Shown here in pieces: positions 1 to 7,747 of a DNA stretch of 64,000 bases. Each line of letters starts with the position of its first letter. The stretch's first letter is position 1. The translations under genes were made by a program, and so were the position numbers. Source of the DNA: Candidatus Obscuribacterales bacterium (GTDB lineage Bacteria; Cyanobacteriota; Vampirovibrionia; Obscuribacterales; Obscuribacteraceae); NCBI GenBank assembly GCA_019750335.1, contig JAIEOQ010000005.1, positions 186,001 to 250,000 on the forward strand, in the 5' to 3' direction. Under the pieces are notes generated by a model. That model searched no databases. It was not told the DNA's origin and saw only the letters and a list, made by a program, of their open reading frames with translations.

Positions 1-270
1 GATTTAATTGTTGATCAAGGGGCTGCGGAAGCGCTGGCTCAAGCCGGTATCCCTTGCCAAATTTTTGCGCAGAATATCGCAACAGAAGCAGCCTTTTTGG
101 CATACAATCGAGTATCTTTACAGGAATCTCTTGGCAATGGCGAATTCAGCCGTTCGACCCTGACAGCCTCTTTTCCCTGGCAATCGGTTGTGCCACTATA
201 CTTGCGTAATCCTTCGGTGACCCTGAAAAAACACAATGGAATTGCACATACGCCAAATGACCCTAGCTGA
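1..270 (+). CDS. tsaB: TsaB-like protein, C-terminal part (cut by window edge)
   Basis: An open frame enters from the left edge and stops at TGA 268-270. It encodes 89 residues and lacks the N-terminus. TsaB (YeaZ) is the partner of TsaD in making the t6A modification of ANN-decoding tRNAs. The visible part ends with a VVPLYLRNPSVTLKK stretch, and a PxYLRxP-type motif near the C-terminus is typical of TsaB. It overlaps the start of rimI by 35 bp, and tsaB-rimI is a common bacterial gene pair. The assignment rests on this short motif plus the neighbour. The catalytic-fold residues lie outside the window, so another ASKHA-type protein is possible but less likely. Confidence 0.62.
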   Translation, partial: DLIVDQGAAEALAQAGIPCQIFAQNIATEAAFLAYNRVSLQESLGNGEFSRSTLTASFPWQSVVPLYLRNPSVTLKKHNGIAHTPNDPS

Positions 271-799
271 TCTCGACCAAGTCATGGAAATCGAGCCGGT
301 AGCATTTGGCAGTCACCATTGGTCGCGTCAGTCTTTTATTAATGAGATAAACAATCAAAACAGCAAATATTTTGCTGCTGTTGACGGTGCTACCGGCTTA
401 ATTTGCGGGTATTCCGGCTTTTGGCTTATCGGTGAAGAGGCTCATATTACTACCCTTGCCGTGCACCCTGATTACAGACGATGTGGTATTGGGGAGCGCC
501 TTCTTATCAACGATATTGAAGCGGCATTAAATCTCAGCGCTACCTGGATACTTTTAGAGGTAAGGGCCTCCAACGATTCGGCACAAAACCTGTATCATAA
601 GTATGGTTTCAGAAGTATGGGGGTACGCCGCCGCTATTATCAAGATAATGACGAAGATGCTCTTGTGCTTTGGAAAGAAAGTATTTCCGCTCCCGAATTC
701 AAGCTTCTTTTAGCGAAACGCTTAGAAGACTTGGGAGTAAAAAAACAAGGCGACGAATGGAGCTTTGTTCTGCCGGGTGTGCGAAATCAGTCTCAGTAA
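236..799 (+). CDS. rimI: Ribosomal protein S18 alanine N-acetyltransferase (RimI-like GNAT)
   Basis: 187 aa. RimI acetylates the N-terminal alanine of ribosomal protein S18. The GNAT fold is clear: a beta-strand ITTLAVHPDYRR followed by the acetyl-CoA loop RRCGIGERLL (about residues 81-90), then LLEVRASNDSAQNLYHKYGF with the conserved N-x-A-x-x-x-Y segment of RimI. The protein has about 35 residues more at the C-terminus than a typical RimI of about 150 aa, and I do not recognise that tail. The ATG at 236 lies inside the end of the tsaB-like gene, which fits translational coupling. A non-ribosomal GNAT remains possible because GNAT substrates are hard to read from sequence. Confidence 0.82.
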   Translation: MELHIRQMTLADLDQVMEIEPVAFGSHHWSRQSFINEINNQNSKYFAAVDGATGLICGYSGFWLIGEEAHITTLAVHPDYRRCGIGERLLINDIEAALNLSATWILLEVRASNDSAQNLYHKYGFRSMGVRRRYYQDNDEDALVLWKESISAPEFKLLLAKRLEDLGVKKQGDEWSFVLPGVRNQSQ

Positions 800-822
800 T
801 AGATGGTGTCGGAGAAAAAACA

Positions 823-1650
823 TTGTCCTCAAGGATAAGACAAAATCTACGCAATTTGCGCAAAAAATCGCTTATTGGCCAGATCGTCTTAACTCTTCTT
901 TCAGTGGAGCTGCTTTTTTTCGCTACTTTCGCCTCTCTTAAATTACCCACCCCAACCAAAAACAATCTTGAACGTTATGTTCGTTCTCAGGTTTGTCTGT
1001 TGGTTGCTGAGTTACCTGCCGATCTGCAATCTAGAGCTCAGGCTGTGTTTCCTGAACTTTCTCAACCGGTGGAGTCGGTACGTGTCGGCTCCTATACGGC
1101 TGTACTACCGCTGGCGGTGGCACTTGGCTATGTGCTCGGCTTGCCTTTGTGTTTGATTTCGGTTTCAATCTTTTTTCTGCTTGGCATAATCGGTCCCAAG
1201 CTTGGTTTGTTTATGTTCGCTTCCGGCGGCGGTTTTGATTATTGGCGCGAGCCAGGGTTTGGTTATTTGGCAGGACTGATGGCCGGCTCTTGGTTTGCCG
1301 CTCGGATCAATATCGACGACCGTAAATCTTGGCGTCAAGCGTTGTCGGCTGTCGGTGGTGTGCTTGTCGTGCATATATGCGGTCTAGCTTATTTAGTTGG
1401 CAGCAGCATTCTCATTCTTTTGACTGAAGGACAAAGCGCTTATCTGAGCTGGCAGCCCTGGCTCTCCGAGCAAATGCGCAATCTCAGTTCTTATGTACTG
1501 CCCTATGACTTGCTCTTTGCTTTCCTTTTAATCGGTATTTGTTTTCCTTTGCGATGGTTGGTGCATTTATTGACCTCGCCGGATGTTGTTGGTCGTAAGC
1601 TGAATCGCGCTACACAGCAAGCAGATGTATTATCGGAGCCCAGTGTATAA
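823..1650 (+). CDS. bioY: BioY-family biotin transporter substrate-binding subunit
   Basis: About 275 aa, inner-membrane protein with six or so hydrophobic segments. BioY is the S component of ECF-type biotin uptake systems. The recognised pieces are FFLLGIIGPKLGLFMFASGGG, EPGFGYLAGLMAGSW, HICGLAYLVG and LPYDLLFAFLL, which match the BioY order and resemble cyanobacterial BioY. About 60 residues separate the first hydrophobic segment from the next, longer than usual. I chose TTG at 823 because GGAG sits at 811-814. The frame is open further upstream (ATG at 670 and 757), but that would bury 130-150 bp inside rimI. No EcfA or EcfT gene is in the window. BioY can work alone or with shared ECF subunits. 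birA at 54.9 kb is the likely user of the imported biotin. Confidence 0.75.
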   Translation: MSSRIRQNLRNLRKKSLIGQIVLTLLSVELLFFATFASLKLPTPTKNNLERYVRSQVCLLVAELPADLQSRAQAVFPELSQPVESVRVGSYTAVLPLAVALGYVLGLPLCLISVSIFFLLGIIGPKLGLFMFASGGGFDYWREPGFGYLAGLMAGSWFAARINIDDRKSWRQALSAVGGVLVVHICGLAYLVGSSILILLTEGQSAYLSWQPWLSEQMRNLSSYVLPYDLLFAFLLIGICFPLRWLVHLLTSPDVVGRKLNRATQQADVLSEPSV

Positions 1651-1652
1651 AA

Positions 1653-2591
1653 ATGCCTCTTAAGTTGGAATGTGGAAACAAGCGTAATATGATTTTTGCC
1701 GGATTAGCGTCATTGGGAGCTTTGGCTGCAGGAACTTACTGGTATGCCAGTCGGGTTGAAGCGCGCCGTTTTAAGCTTGAAGTAGTAAACGTGATTACTG
1801 GAGCCGGTCATGAACCGTTAGCTGAAGCCGAAGCTGTTGCCGGACGACACCCGCTTTCTTTGCGTGTGTTGCACCTTTCCGATTTGCATTTATCTAAGCC
1901 AGAATCGGTCAAAATTGATTTTGTGCGACGAGTTACAGATGATGATTTTGATCTGATTCTTTTTACCGGAGATATTTTTGAAAATTATTCCGGGATTGAA
2001 TATGCTTCGCAATTGATTAGCCGCCAACCACGCTTGGGAAGCTATGCTGTTTTAGGCAATCATGATTATTACAACTACACCATGTTCCATCGCACTCTTG
2101 GGCGCTTGCATAAAAAGTTTCGTTACCCCAAAGAGTATCGTGATGTCGAGCCGATGGTGGAAGCTCTAGAAAATGCCGGCATTACCGTGTTGCGTAATAC
2201 CAGTAAATCTCATGAAGAAGAAAAGGTGCATATTGTCGGAGTGGATTATCCTGGCATTAGTGATGCTGACTTAAAAAAACTAGTTCAATCAGCTCCGAAA
2301 AATCATGCGATTCTTTTACTTTTTCATGTGCCGAAAAATTTGAAGCGCTATGCGGAGCTGGGAGTACATATGGCTTTTGGCGGTCATACCCATGGCGGCC
2401 AAGTTAGAGTTCCCGGAGTCGGTGCTTTAATTACAGATTCCGAACTGCCGCGTCATGAAGCTTCCGGATTGTTATGGCGTGGCAATACGGCAATTCATAT
2501 CTCGCGAGGACTTGGTGCTGATCCACGCACCAACTTTCGACTTTTTTGTCCGCCCCACGCTTCAATCATCAACATAAAGCATTACAGCTGA
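1653..2591 (+). CDS. Membrane-anchored calcineurin-like metallophosphoesterase
   Basis: 312 aa. A hydrophobic segment at about residues 13-31 anchors a periplasmic or membrane-face catalytic domain. The dinuclear-metal motifs are all present: D-x-H (LSDLHL, D77 and H79), GD (TGDIFE, D107), GNHD (N136, H137), a histidine in LLFHVPKN and GGHTHGG near residues 244-250. This pattern matches the YkuE/LpxG-like subfamily, some of whose members cleave UDP-2,3-diacylglucosamine or other lipid-linked pyrophosphates. The substrate here is not known. The gene begins 3 bp after bioY. The ATG at 1689 (residue 13) is an alternative start that would place the membrane segment at the very N-terminus. Confidence 0.8.
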   Translation: MPLKLECGNKRNMIFAGLASLGALAAGTYWYASRVEARRFKLEVVNVITGAGHEPLAEAEAVAGRHPLSLRVLHLSDLHLSKPESVKIDFVRRVTDDDFDLILFTGDIFENYSGIEYASQLISRQPRLGSYAVLGNHDYYNYTMFHRTLGRLHKKFRYPKEYRDVEPMVEALENAGITVLRNTSKSHEEEKVHIVGVDYPGISDADLKKLVQSAPKNHAILLLFHVPKNLKRYAELGVHMAFGGHTHGGQVRVPGVGALITDSELPRHEASGLLWRGNTAIHISRGLGADPRTNFRLFCPPHASIINIKHYS

Positions 2592-2595
2592 ATGC

Positions 2596-4170
2596 ATGGT
2601 TAATCTCAACTTCCGGCAGCTAAAAAACGTCAATGGCATTATTTGCCCGCTGTTAGTCTTGCTCTTATCTTTGCCGGCTTCAGCTCTTGATGCTGTCGTC
2701 AATAACGATAGCGATGCGGCAAAAATAAACAGCCAGACAACGGCTGTTTTAAAAAAAGAGCTTGAGCTGGAGCGCTTAAATGCTGAGTTTCGGATGGAAA
2801 CTTCTCTTGTCAGTCCTTGGCGACAGCGCCGCATGTTCTTATACTCACAAGCTAACTCATGGTTGACTCAAGTTAGTTTGATTCAGCAGATGCGTGTACG
2901 TTATCAGTTGGCTCGTGAAAAGCGTCCGCCTGGTTCGGGCAACGTTCAGTTTGATACTGAAGAAGAGCTGCCGGACAATGAAAGAATTGTTCAAGTCGAT
3001 AATGACGATGATGGAGATTTTGACGAAGAGATAATCATTGATGACATAGGTGTTTCCGGACGTGGTCCGGTTGGATCGCAGCGTACTGTGGTCAGGCAGC
3101 AAAGAGGAAAAGAGCGTGGCAAGCTTGCCACTGCAAATATTTTGCAGATGGTTGGTCAAGGTGTCGGTGCTTCCGGGGCATTATTTGAAGTCGGTTTGAA
3201 TTTCAACAATTATTTGCGCTTGCGCAAAAAACTGCTCACTCCGGCTTTCTATCGTGGACGAGCACAAAAAATACATGCTGAAATAGACGAGCTGCTAGCG
3301 GCAAGAGAGCAAGCTTGCGGCAGCGCCCAGCTGTCTTCTCCCGAGCGCCGGCTGATTGAAGTCGAAGGCAAAATGCTTAAAGATCTGCGTGATTTATCCT
3401 TAATTGAGTATTCGGAATATCATGCCGCAGCCAAACGTTTTTGGACTTTGCAAAATACGGCTTACATGGTTGACGTAACAAAAAATATGCTTGGTTTAAC
3501 CGGCAGCATAATCAATTTGACCGGCAATCATTTGCGTCGACCGCGTATGCAAGGCGGCGGCGGTGTATTCTCTATTCTGAGCGGTGTTGTCGTTCTTCTG
3601 ACACCAGTAGTTGGGCGTGTTTCAGGCAATGTTTCTGGTCTGGCAGCCCGTCGACTTGTTTCTAGAGAGTTGACCACAGTGCGGGTAAAAGACTTGGATA
3701 CTTTTGTTGCCGACAAACAAAAACTAACTTCTGCTTTGAATAAAAGTAGCGATTCTGCTGATTCGTTAAGAGCCGGCATATCGGATCGTCTTGCTGTTTA
3801 TGAGCAAGTGGAAGGACTTTTAAGAAGCAACATCAAATATAGTGAATCACAAGCGAAAAAAGCTCATGCTACTTTGGTTGAGAATGTGGTTTTTGCTGGT
3901 GCGGTTGCACCGCCGCGGATTGCAAACGGTGTTATGCAAATTCTTGGCGGTTGGCGCTATTATACAAATCCGCCTTTAGCCAACAAAATGTATGCAGCTG
4001 GGGCAACCGCGTATTCTGCCGGTACAGCTTTTAATATTTTGGAAACGATGCGTGTACAAGCTAGTTTTGAACGGAATTATCACAAACAAAGAAAAACCCA
4101 TTCGACAAGCAAGGATCAGTTTAAGAATCGGCTAAAACGTTTGGATGAAATGCAAGCCGGATTACACTAG
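2596..4170 (+). CDS. Uncharacterised exported protein with acidic stretch and hydrophobic core
   Basis: 524 aa, family not recognised. Residues 12-31 look like a signal peptide ending ASALDA. A strongly acidic stretch follows at about residues 115-150, rich in Asp and Glu with a DNDDDGDFDEE run. Helical, charged segments then flank a glycine-rich and hydrophobic region (about 315-350, GGGGVFSILSGVVVLLTPVVG) that could be a membrane hairpin. The C-terminus is basic and probably coiled coil. It starts 4 bp after the phosphoesterase and so probably belongs to the same operon. The acidic run recalls calcium-binding or dockerin-like linkers, but no proper EF-hand is present. Confidence 0.7.
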   Translation: MVNLNFRQLKNVNGIICPLLVLLLSLPASALDAVVNNDSDAAKINSQTTAVLKKELELERLNAEFRMETSLVSPWRQRRMFLYSQANSWLTQVSLIQQMRVRYQLAREKRPPGSGNVQFDTEEELPDNERIVQVDNDDDGDFDEEIIIDDIGVSGRGPVGSQRTVVRQQRGKERGKLATANILQMVGQGVGASGALFEVGLNFNNYLRLRKKLLTPAFYRGRAQKIHAEIDELLAAREQACGSAQLSSPERRLIEVEGKMLKDLRDLSLIEYSEYHAAAKRFWTLQNTAYMVDVTKNMLGLTGSIINLTGNHLRRPRMQGGGGVFSILSGVVVLLTPVVGRVSGNVSGLAARRLVSRELTTVRVKDLDTFVADKQKLTSALNKSSDSADSLRAGISDRLAVYEQVEGLLRSNIKYSESQAKKAHATLVENVVFAGAVAPPRIANGVMQILGGWRYYTNPPLANKMYAAGATAYSAGTAFNILETMRVQASFERNYHKQRKTHSTSKDQFKNRLKRLDEMQAGLH

Positions 4171-4268
4171 CCGGCAGTGTGTCTGATAACCCTGAGGCAG
4201 ATGAGAAAGTGCGTTAGGCGTTGCATTTGTGGGTATTATACCTAGGTACCCTGTCAGCTAGAGCCAGC

Positions 4269-5069
4269 ATGCCTACAGAACTTATTGATATACGCTTATA
4301 CGCCCCAATGGCCACAGTTACAGCAAGCAGTATTGCTACTTTTCTCTGGTGGTTAGCCAAACAGCGCAAGCGCTTGTCAATATGCGTCATGCGTTCTGAG
4401 CCGCTAATTGCCATGCGTGGTACGGCAAGACGCAAGCTTAAAGTGATGTTTGGTGACAAACCGCTGCAAAGCGCTTATCTGTTGCACATTTCAATCTTAA
4501 ATGACGGCAATCAGCCTATTGCTAAATCTGATTATCAATCACCTGTACGTATTGAATTAAATGCCGATGCAAAAATTTGCGAGGCGGATGTAATTGAGAC
4601 TTGGCCTGCGGATATGGATCGCACGCTCTCGTCTGATGTAACAGTTAATCTGATAAAGACGGTATCCGATTCCTGGCTGGAGCTGGAGCCGGTTTTACTT
4701 AATTCACGCGATGAAATTGTTTTGCAACTGTTGGTTGAAAATTATGATAACCATTTGACAGTCAGTCAGCGAATTACCGGGATCAAAAGAGTGGATCAAT
4801 GGAAAGAGTCGCGTTTCATTCCAATGTTCATTACCTTTTTGGGAATTTGCGTATCAATCTTTGCTGCATTTTTTGTCGAGCCGGATCAGCCTTATAATCT
4901 TGCTTTACCATCCCTGCCTTATATGATTCTTGTTAGTATCGGCGCTTTAATGCTCACTACCGGCATTGCCTGGCCGCATTCCGAGCGTTCGCGCCAGTTT
5001 TTGCAACCAAAAAATTTCGCAACAGAACGGCAAAATAAAAAGACCAAGGTCTCCATGGAGGGAATATGA
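4269..5069 (+). CDS. Uncharacterised protein with about three membrane segments
   Basis: 266 aa, family not recognised. An N-terminal membrane segment (MATVTASSIATFLWWLA) is followed by a basic KQRKR, a roughly 150-residue soluble beta-rich domain (LLHISILNDGNQPIAKSDY begins it), then two C-terminal membrane segments around ITFLGICVSIFAAFFV and YMILVSIGALMLTTGIAW. I prefer ATG 4269. A TTG at 4221 would add 16 hydrophobic residues and an ATG at 4308 is also possible. No strong ribosome-binding site decides the start. Its TGA overlaps the next ATG by 4 bp (ATGA), so the two proteins are probably made together. The soluble domain has the look of a small Ig-like sensor domain, which is only an impression. 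Confidence 0.65.
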   Translation: MPTELIDIRLYAPMATVTASSIATFLWWLAKQRKRLSICVMRSEPLIAMRGTARRKLKVMFGDKPLQSAYLLHISILNDGNQPIAKSDYQSPVRIELNADAKICEADVIETWPADMDRTLSSDVTVNLIKTVSDSWLELEPVLLNSRDEIVLQLLVENYDNHLTVSQRITGIKRVDQWKESRFIPMFITFLGICVSIFAAFFVEPDQPYNLALPSLPYMILVSIGALMLTTGIAWPHSERSRQFLQPKNFATERQNKKTKVSMEGI

Positions 5070-6739
5070 GGATTAGCCAGCAGCTAAGTGTCTTAACCCT
5101 TAGCGCCACCATCGTAATTGTCTTAGTTGCCGTTAGTGCGTATTACAGTGTGACGATGCTTACCGACAGTCATCGAGCTGTATATAACAGCGCTTCAACT
5201 TTGGGTGCCACCCAAGAACTCTGTTTTCATATAGCTTACGCTTCGGCTTGCCAGCGAGCTTACATCATTACCAATAAAGAATCGGTGCGCGATCAATATC
5301 GCAGCGAAATTGAAATGGCTAAGCAAACTTTGAGCAAGTTAAGAGGTTTGATTGACGATCCTGACGAGCGCGTCCTTCTGGAACGCCTTGATAAAAGTAT
5401 GACTGAAAGAATTGCCAGCTTGGAAATGACCGTAAATGAATTTGAGCTTCATGGGCAAGCTGCTGCTTTCGAACGGATCAAGCAAGGTGTCGGTTTGGCA
5501 GTAATGACCAAAACGATCAAACAAGCAAACGAGCTTTGCGAATATGAACTGAAACAAATCGGTAGCTGCCGGCGCATTGCCGAAGGCAACTCCAAATCCA
5601 CTGAAATGACTATTTTTCTTGGCTCAGCTTTAGCGATTGCAATCATACTTATTTCGCATAAGTATCTTGCCTACAATCTTTCTTCCGCTGTGGAGAATTT
5701 GCTTAGAGCTTCACAAAATATCGTGCTTGGACGTTTTGAGTCGCGGGCAAACACTGACGGTAACAATGAGCTCAGTGATATTGGTCGAGCTTTTAATACT
5801 CTTTCCGGACATTTAAAAGCAAAAACCGAAGCACTGGAAAGTTTGAATGCACGTTTGGCAACTATTGAGATTGAATTGTTCAGTAAGTCGCAAAGCTTGG
5901 AAAAACTGGAAGAGATGATTGGCAGTTTGAATATGTTAGTTCAAGAGACAGCTCATGAATTTACTCAAGAAGCTGAGCATCTCAAAGCTTTCGAAGAAGA
6001 GTTCGAGAATGCCAGCGATGCGGCTAATCAATCGCGAGTGGCTTTAACTAAGATATTAGGGATGGAAAGCGATATTCAGTCATCGGCAGATATTATTGAA
6101 CGTAAATATCGTCATGTGAATGATCGAGTTGAAGAGCTGAAAGGACAATCCGTTCATGTATCGGGATCCTTGGAGTCGGTTTGGAATAAAGTGCCACTGG
6201 TAAAAGATTCACTTGCGCAATTAGCTTCATTGGATAATGAAATTGCAGTTCTCGAAGCAATGTCTGCCGTTGCTAATGCCAAGCAGGGCTCAAGCACTAA
6301 TCCGGAATTTGTCGTAATTGTCGAACGTTTAAAAGAGTTTCGTCAGTTACTTAATACATTGCGCAGCGGTCTTGGTTCTAACGTTACTCAAGTGCAACAA
6401 AGCACAAGTGAAGCCTTATCTACTACTTCACGCTTTGAAGGCATTTTGAATGAAACAAAACGTCCCTTGGATACTATTGATTCGGGTACGAAACAGTTAG
6501 TACAGCTGCTTGGAGCGAGCCGTATTGAGCTTGCCGAGCTCAACCGTTTGCATCAACGTTATACCCATGCTTTGGATATTCTGGATAAACGTATAGATCT
6601 GCTCGGTATTGATGCGGTAAATGATCGTAACTTTGCTGAAAAGTTGAAACTACGTTTGAAAGAACTTTCGGCCATTCTTGCCGATCGAGCTGAAGCGGCA
6701 GAATCAAGCGAAAGTGGAAGCTATAAGTTACCGACTTGA
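5066..6739 (+). CDS. CHASE3/HAMP-like two-TM coiled-coil protein without an output domain
   Basis: 557 aa. A membrane segment at residues 8-30 leads to a roughly 150-residue helical periplasmic domain containing ELCFHIAYASACQRAYIIT, which resembles CHASE3 or a four-helix-bundle sensor. A second membrane segment (about 178-198) follows, then a HAMP-like linker (NLSSAVENLLRASQNIVLGR...IGRAFNTLSGHL). The remaining 320 residues are predicted coiled coil. No histidine-kinase, GGDEF or MCP-signalling hairpin is seen, so it is a sensor or scaffold with no recognised effector. The start is supported by GGAGGGA just upstream. It overlaps the three-TM gene by 4 bp. Confidence 0.72.
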   Translation: MRISQQLSVLTLSATIVIVLVAVSAYYSVTMLTDSHRAVYNSASTLGATQELCFHIAYASACQRAYIITNKESVRDQYRSEIEMAKQTLSKLRGLIDDPDERVLLERLDKSMTERIASLEMTVNEFELHGQAAAFERIKQGVGLAVMTKTIKQANELCEYELKQIGSCRRIAEGNSKSTEMTIFLGSALAIAIILISHKYLAYNLSSAVENLLRASQNIVLGRFESRANTDGNNELSDIGRAFNTLSGHLKAKTEALESLNARLATIEIELFSKSQSLEKLEEMIGSLNMLVQETAHEFTQEAEHLKAFEEEFENASDAANQSRVALTKILGMESDIQSSADIIERKYRHVNDRVEELKGQSVHVSGSLESVWNKVPLVKDSLAQLASLDNEIAVLEAMSAVANAKQGSSTNPEFVVIVERLKEFRQLLNTLRSGLGSNVTQVQQSTSEALSTTSRFEGILNETKRPLDTIDSGTKQLVQLLGASRIELAELNRLHQRYTHALDILDKRIDLLGIDAVNDRNFAEKLKLRLKELSAILADRAEAAESSESGSYKLPT

Positions 6740-6772
6740 GTCTACATGTGTTTAGTCTAACTTGATCTTGTG

Positions 6773-6801
6773 TTGACAAAAAGTTGACTCAAACTTAGGA
6801 T
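6773..6801 (+). promoter_or_regulatory. Sigma-70-type promoter of the 6.96-10.7 kb operon
   Basis: A perfect TTGACA (6773-6778) is followed, after a 17-bp spacer, by TAGGAT (6796-6801). Transcription would begin near 6808. The site lies 34 bp after the stop of the coiled-coil protein gene and points at the metalloenzyme operon. The box match and exact spacing make this the clearest promoter in the window. Confidence 0.7.
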
Positions 6802-6807
6802 GTCCAT

Positions 6808-6879
6808 ATGCGAAACCTTATGTGCAACTTGCTGATGTCCATGTCTCTCCGCCGGGGGGCTGCCAGCTTGCGCGCATAG
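6808..6879 (+). CDS. Possible leader peptide (23 codons)
   Basis: An ATG-to-TAG frame of 23 codons starts almost exactly at the predicted transcription start, so it would be leaderless, or could begin at the in-frame ATG 6820. The peptide is rich in Met (positions 1, 5, 10, 12), Leu and Arg, with an LRRGAASLRA ending. It stops 22 bp before a strong terminator hairpin, the spacing expected of a transcription-attenuation leader. It could equally be a chance ORF, since there is no ribosome-binding site and it is short. Confidence 0.3.
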   Translation: MRNLMCNLLMSMSLRRGAASLRA

Positions 6880-6900
6880 TCAGTATTCGTCAAGTTATTA

Positions 6901-6938
6901 GCAGCAAAGCCCTCCGGTCTGGAGGGCTTTGCTGCTTT
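6901..6938 (+). terminator. Intrinsic terminator in the operon leader (possible attenuator)
   Basis: A perfect 15-bp stem (6901-6915 pairs with 6921-6935) with a 5-base GGTCT loop is followed immediately by TTTTT. It lies about 100 bp inside the transcript from the 6773-6801 promoter and only 24 bp before the first ATG. It could simply end transcription of the upstream coiled-coil gene, but with a promoter ahead of it, it would also stop most transcripts entering the operon unless relieved. Confidence 0.85.
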
Positions 6939-6961
6939 TTGCATTGAAAAAGGAGAAAACA

Positions 6962-7747
6962 ATGTCATGTTCAATTGCCGCATCAAATAAAACGGAACTT
7001 CGCCAGCGTATAGATTCGTTTCTCGATTCGTTGATTAGCCGAATTTATGTTGATGCGCCCTACGTGAAAAATTTCATCGGCGACAAAAAAATAGATCTCT
7101 CTTATTACAAACGTTATACGGTGGAGATTATTTTGCGCTTGAGGCTGAAGCGTACGATTGATGCTCTGACTATTCATTATTTCACTAAGAATAATCCACA
7201 GCTGGCTAAGCTTTGGTCGGAATACACTGCTGATGAAATGCTTCATGATGCCTTGTTTGTCAAAGATCTTGAATCTTTAGGTTTAAGCAAAGCGGATATT
7301 TATGCTACCAAGCCGTTTCTAGCAACTAAACTGTTGCAAGGTTATTTCTATTATGGTCTGGAGCATGAGGGACGTCCGTTGGCGTCGCTGACCAGCTCTT
7401 ACTTCATCGAATACACTGCGGAGAAGACCCAGCCTGTCTGGCTGTCCAAAGTCGAAGAGTCGTGCGAGCCGAGAGCGCTTAAAGGTGCGCGCGCGCACAT
7501 CAGTCATGATGCCAATGATAATCATACTGACTTCGTCTGGAGTGTGCTGTCGTCTTTAATTGAGAACAAAGACGATGAAGCTAAAGTCTTTGAACATCTA
7601 GAACATATTTACACTTTGTTCGCACTCTTCTTCAAAGAGCTCCACGAGCAAGAAGTGAATATGCGTAGCTCACCGAAAGAGAGGGACATTCAAAATAAAG
7701 AGAGGTCTGTAGATCATGGTTATCGAATTAAAAACAGTAGAAATTAG
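6962..7747 (+). CDS. Haem-oxygenase-like di-iron/iron-dependent oxidase (HDO family)
   Basis: 261 aa, all-helical. The family (iron-containing redox enzymes with a haem-oxygenase-like fold, which includes UndA, CADD and SznF) uses Glu and His ligands to bind one or two irons and activate oxygen. Candidate ligands are E92 and H95 (DEMLHD), E150 (YFIEYTAEK), then H179, H182, D183, D186 and H188 in the HISHDANDNH segment. The E-x2-H and +55 Glu spacing is as I recall for UndA. The last helix is not a perfect H-x3-D-x2-H. The start is fixed by AGGAG at 6951-6955. The final 32 bp overlap the next gene. Substrate unknown. A TenA-like thiaminase is the main alternative. Confidence 0.65.
   Translation: MSCSIAASNKTELRQRIDSFLDSLISRIYVDAPYVKNFIGDKKIDLSYYKRYTVEIILRLRLKRTIDALTIHYFTKNNPQLAKLWSEYTADEMLHDALFVKDLESLGLSKADIYATKPFLATKLLQGYFYYGLEHEGRPLASLTSSYFIEYTAEKTQPVWLSKVEESCEPRALKGARAHISHDANDNHTDFVWSVLSSLIENKDDEAKVFEHLEHIYTLFALFFKELHEQEVNMRSSPKERDIQNKERSVDHGYRIKNSRN

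Noticed and set aside
39..236. Minus-strand 65-aa open frame at the left edge
   Set aside because: It lies opposite the tsaB-like frame, has no family match and shares its bases with a frame that fits TsaB and overlaps rimI as expected.
670..822. Upstream extension of bioY from ATG 670 or 757
   Set aside because: This would bury 130-150 bp of rimI and give an N-terminal Arg-rich tail not seen in BioY. GGAG at 811 supports TTG 823.
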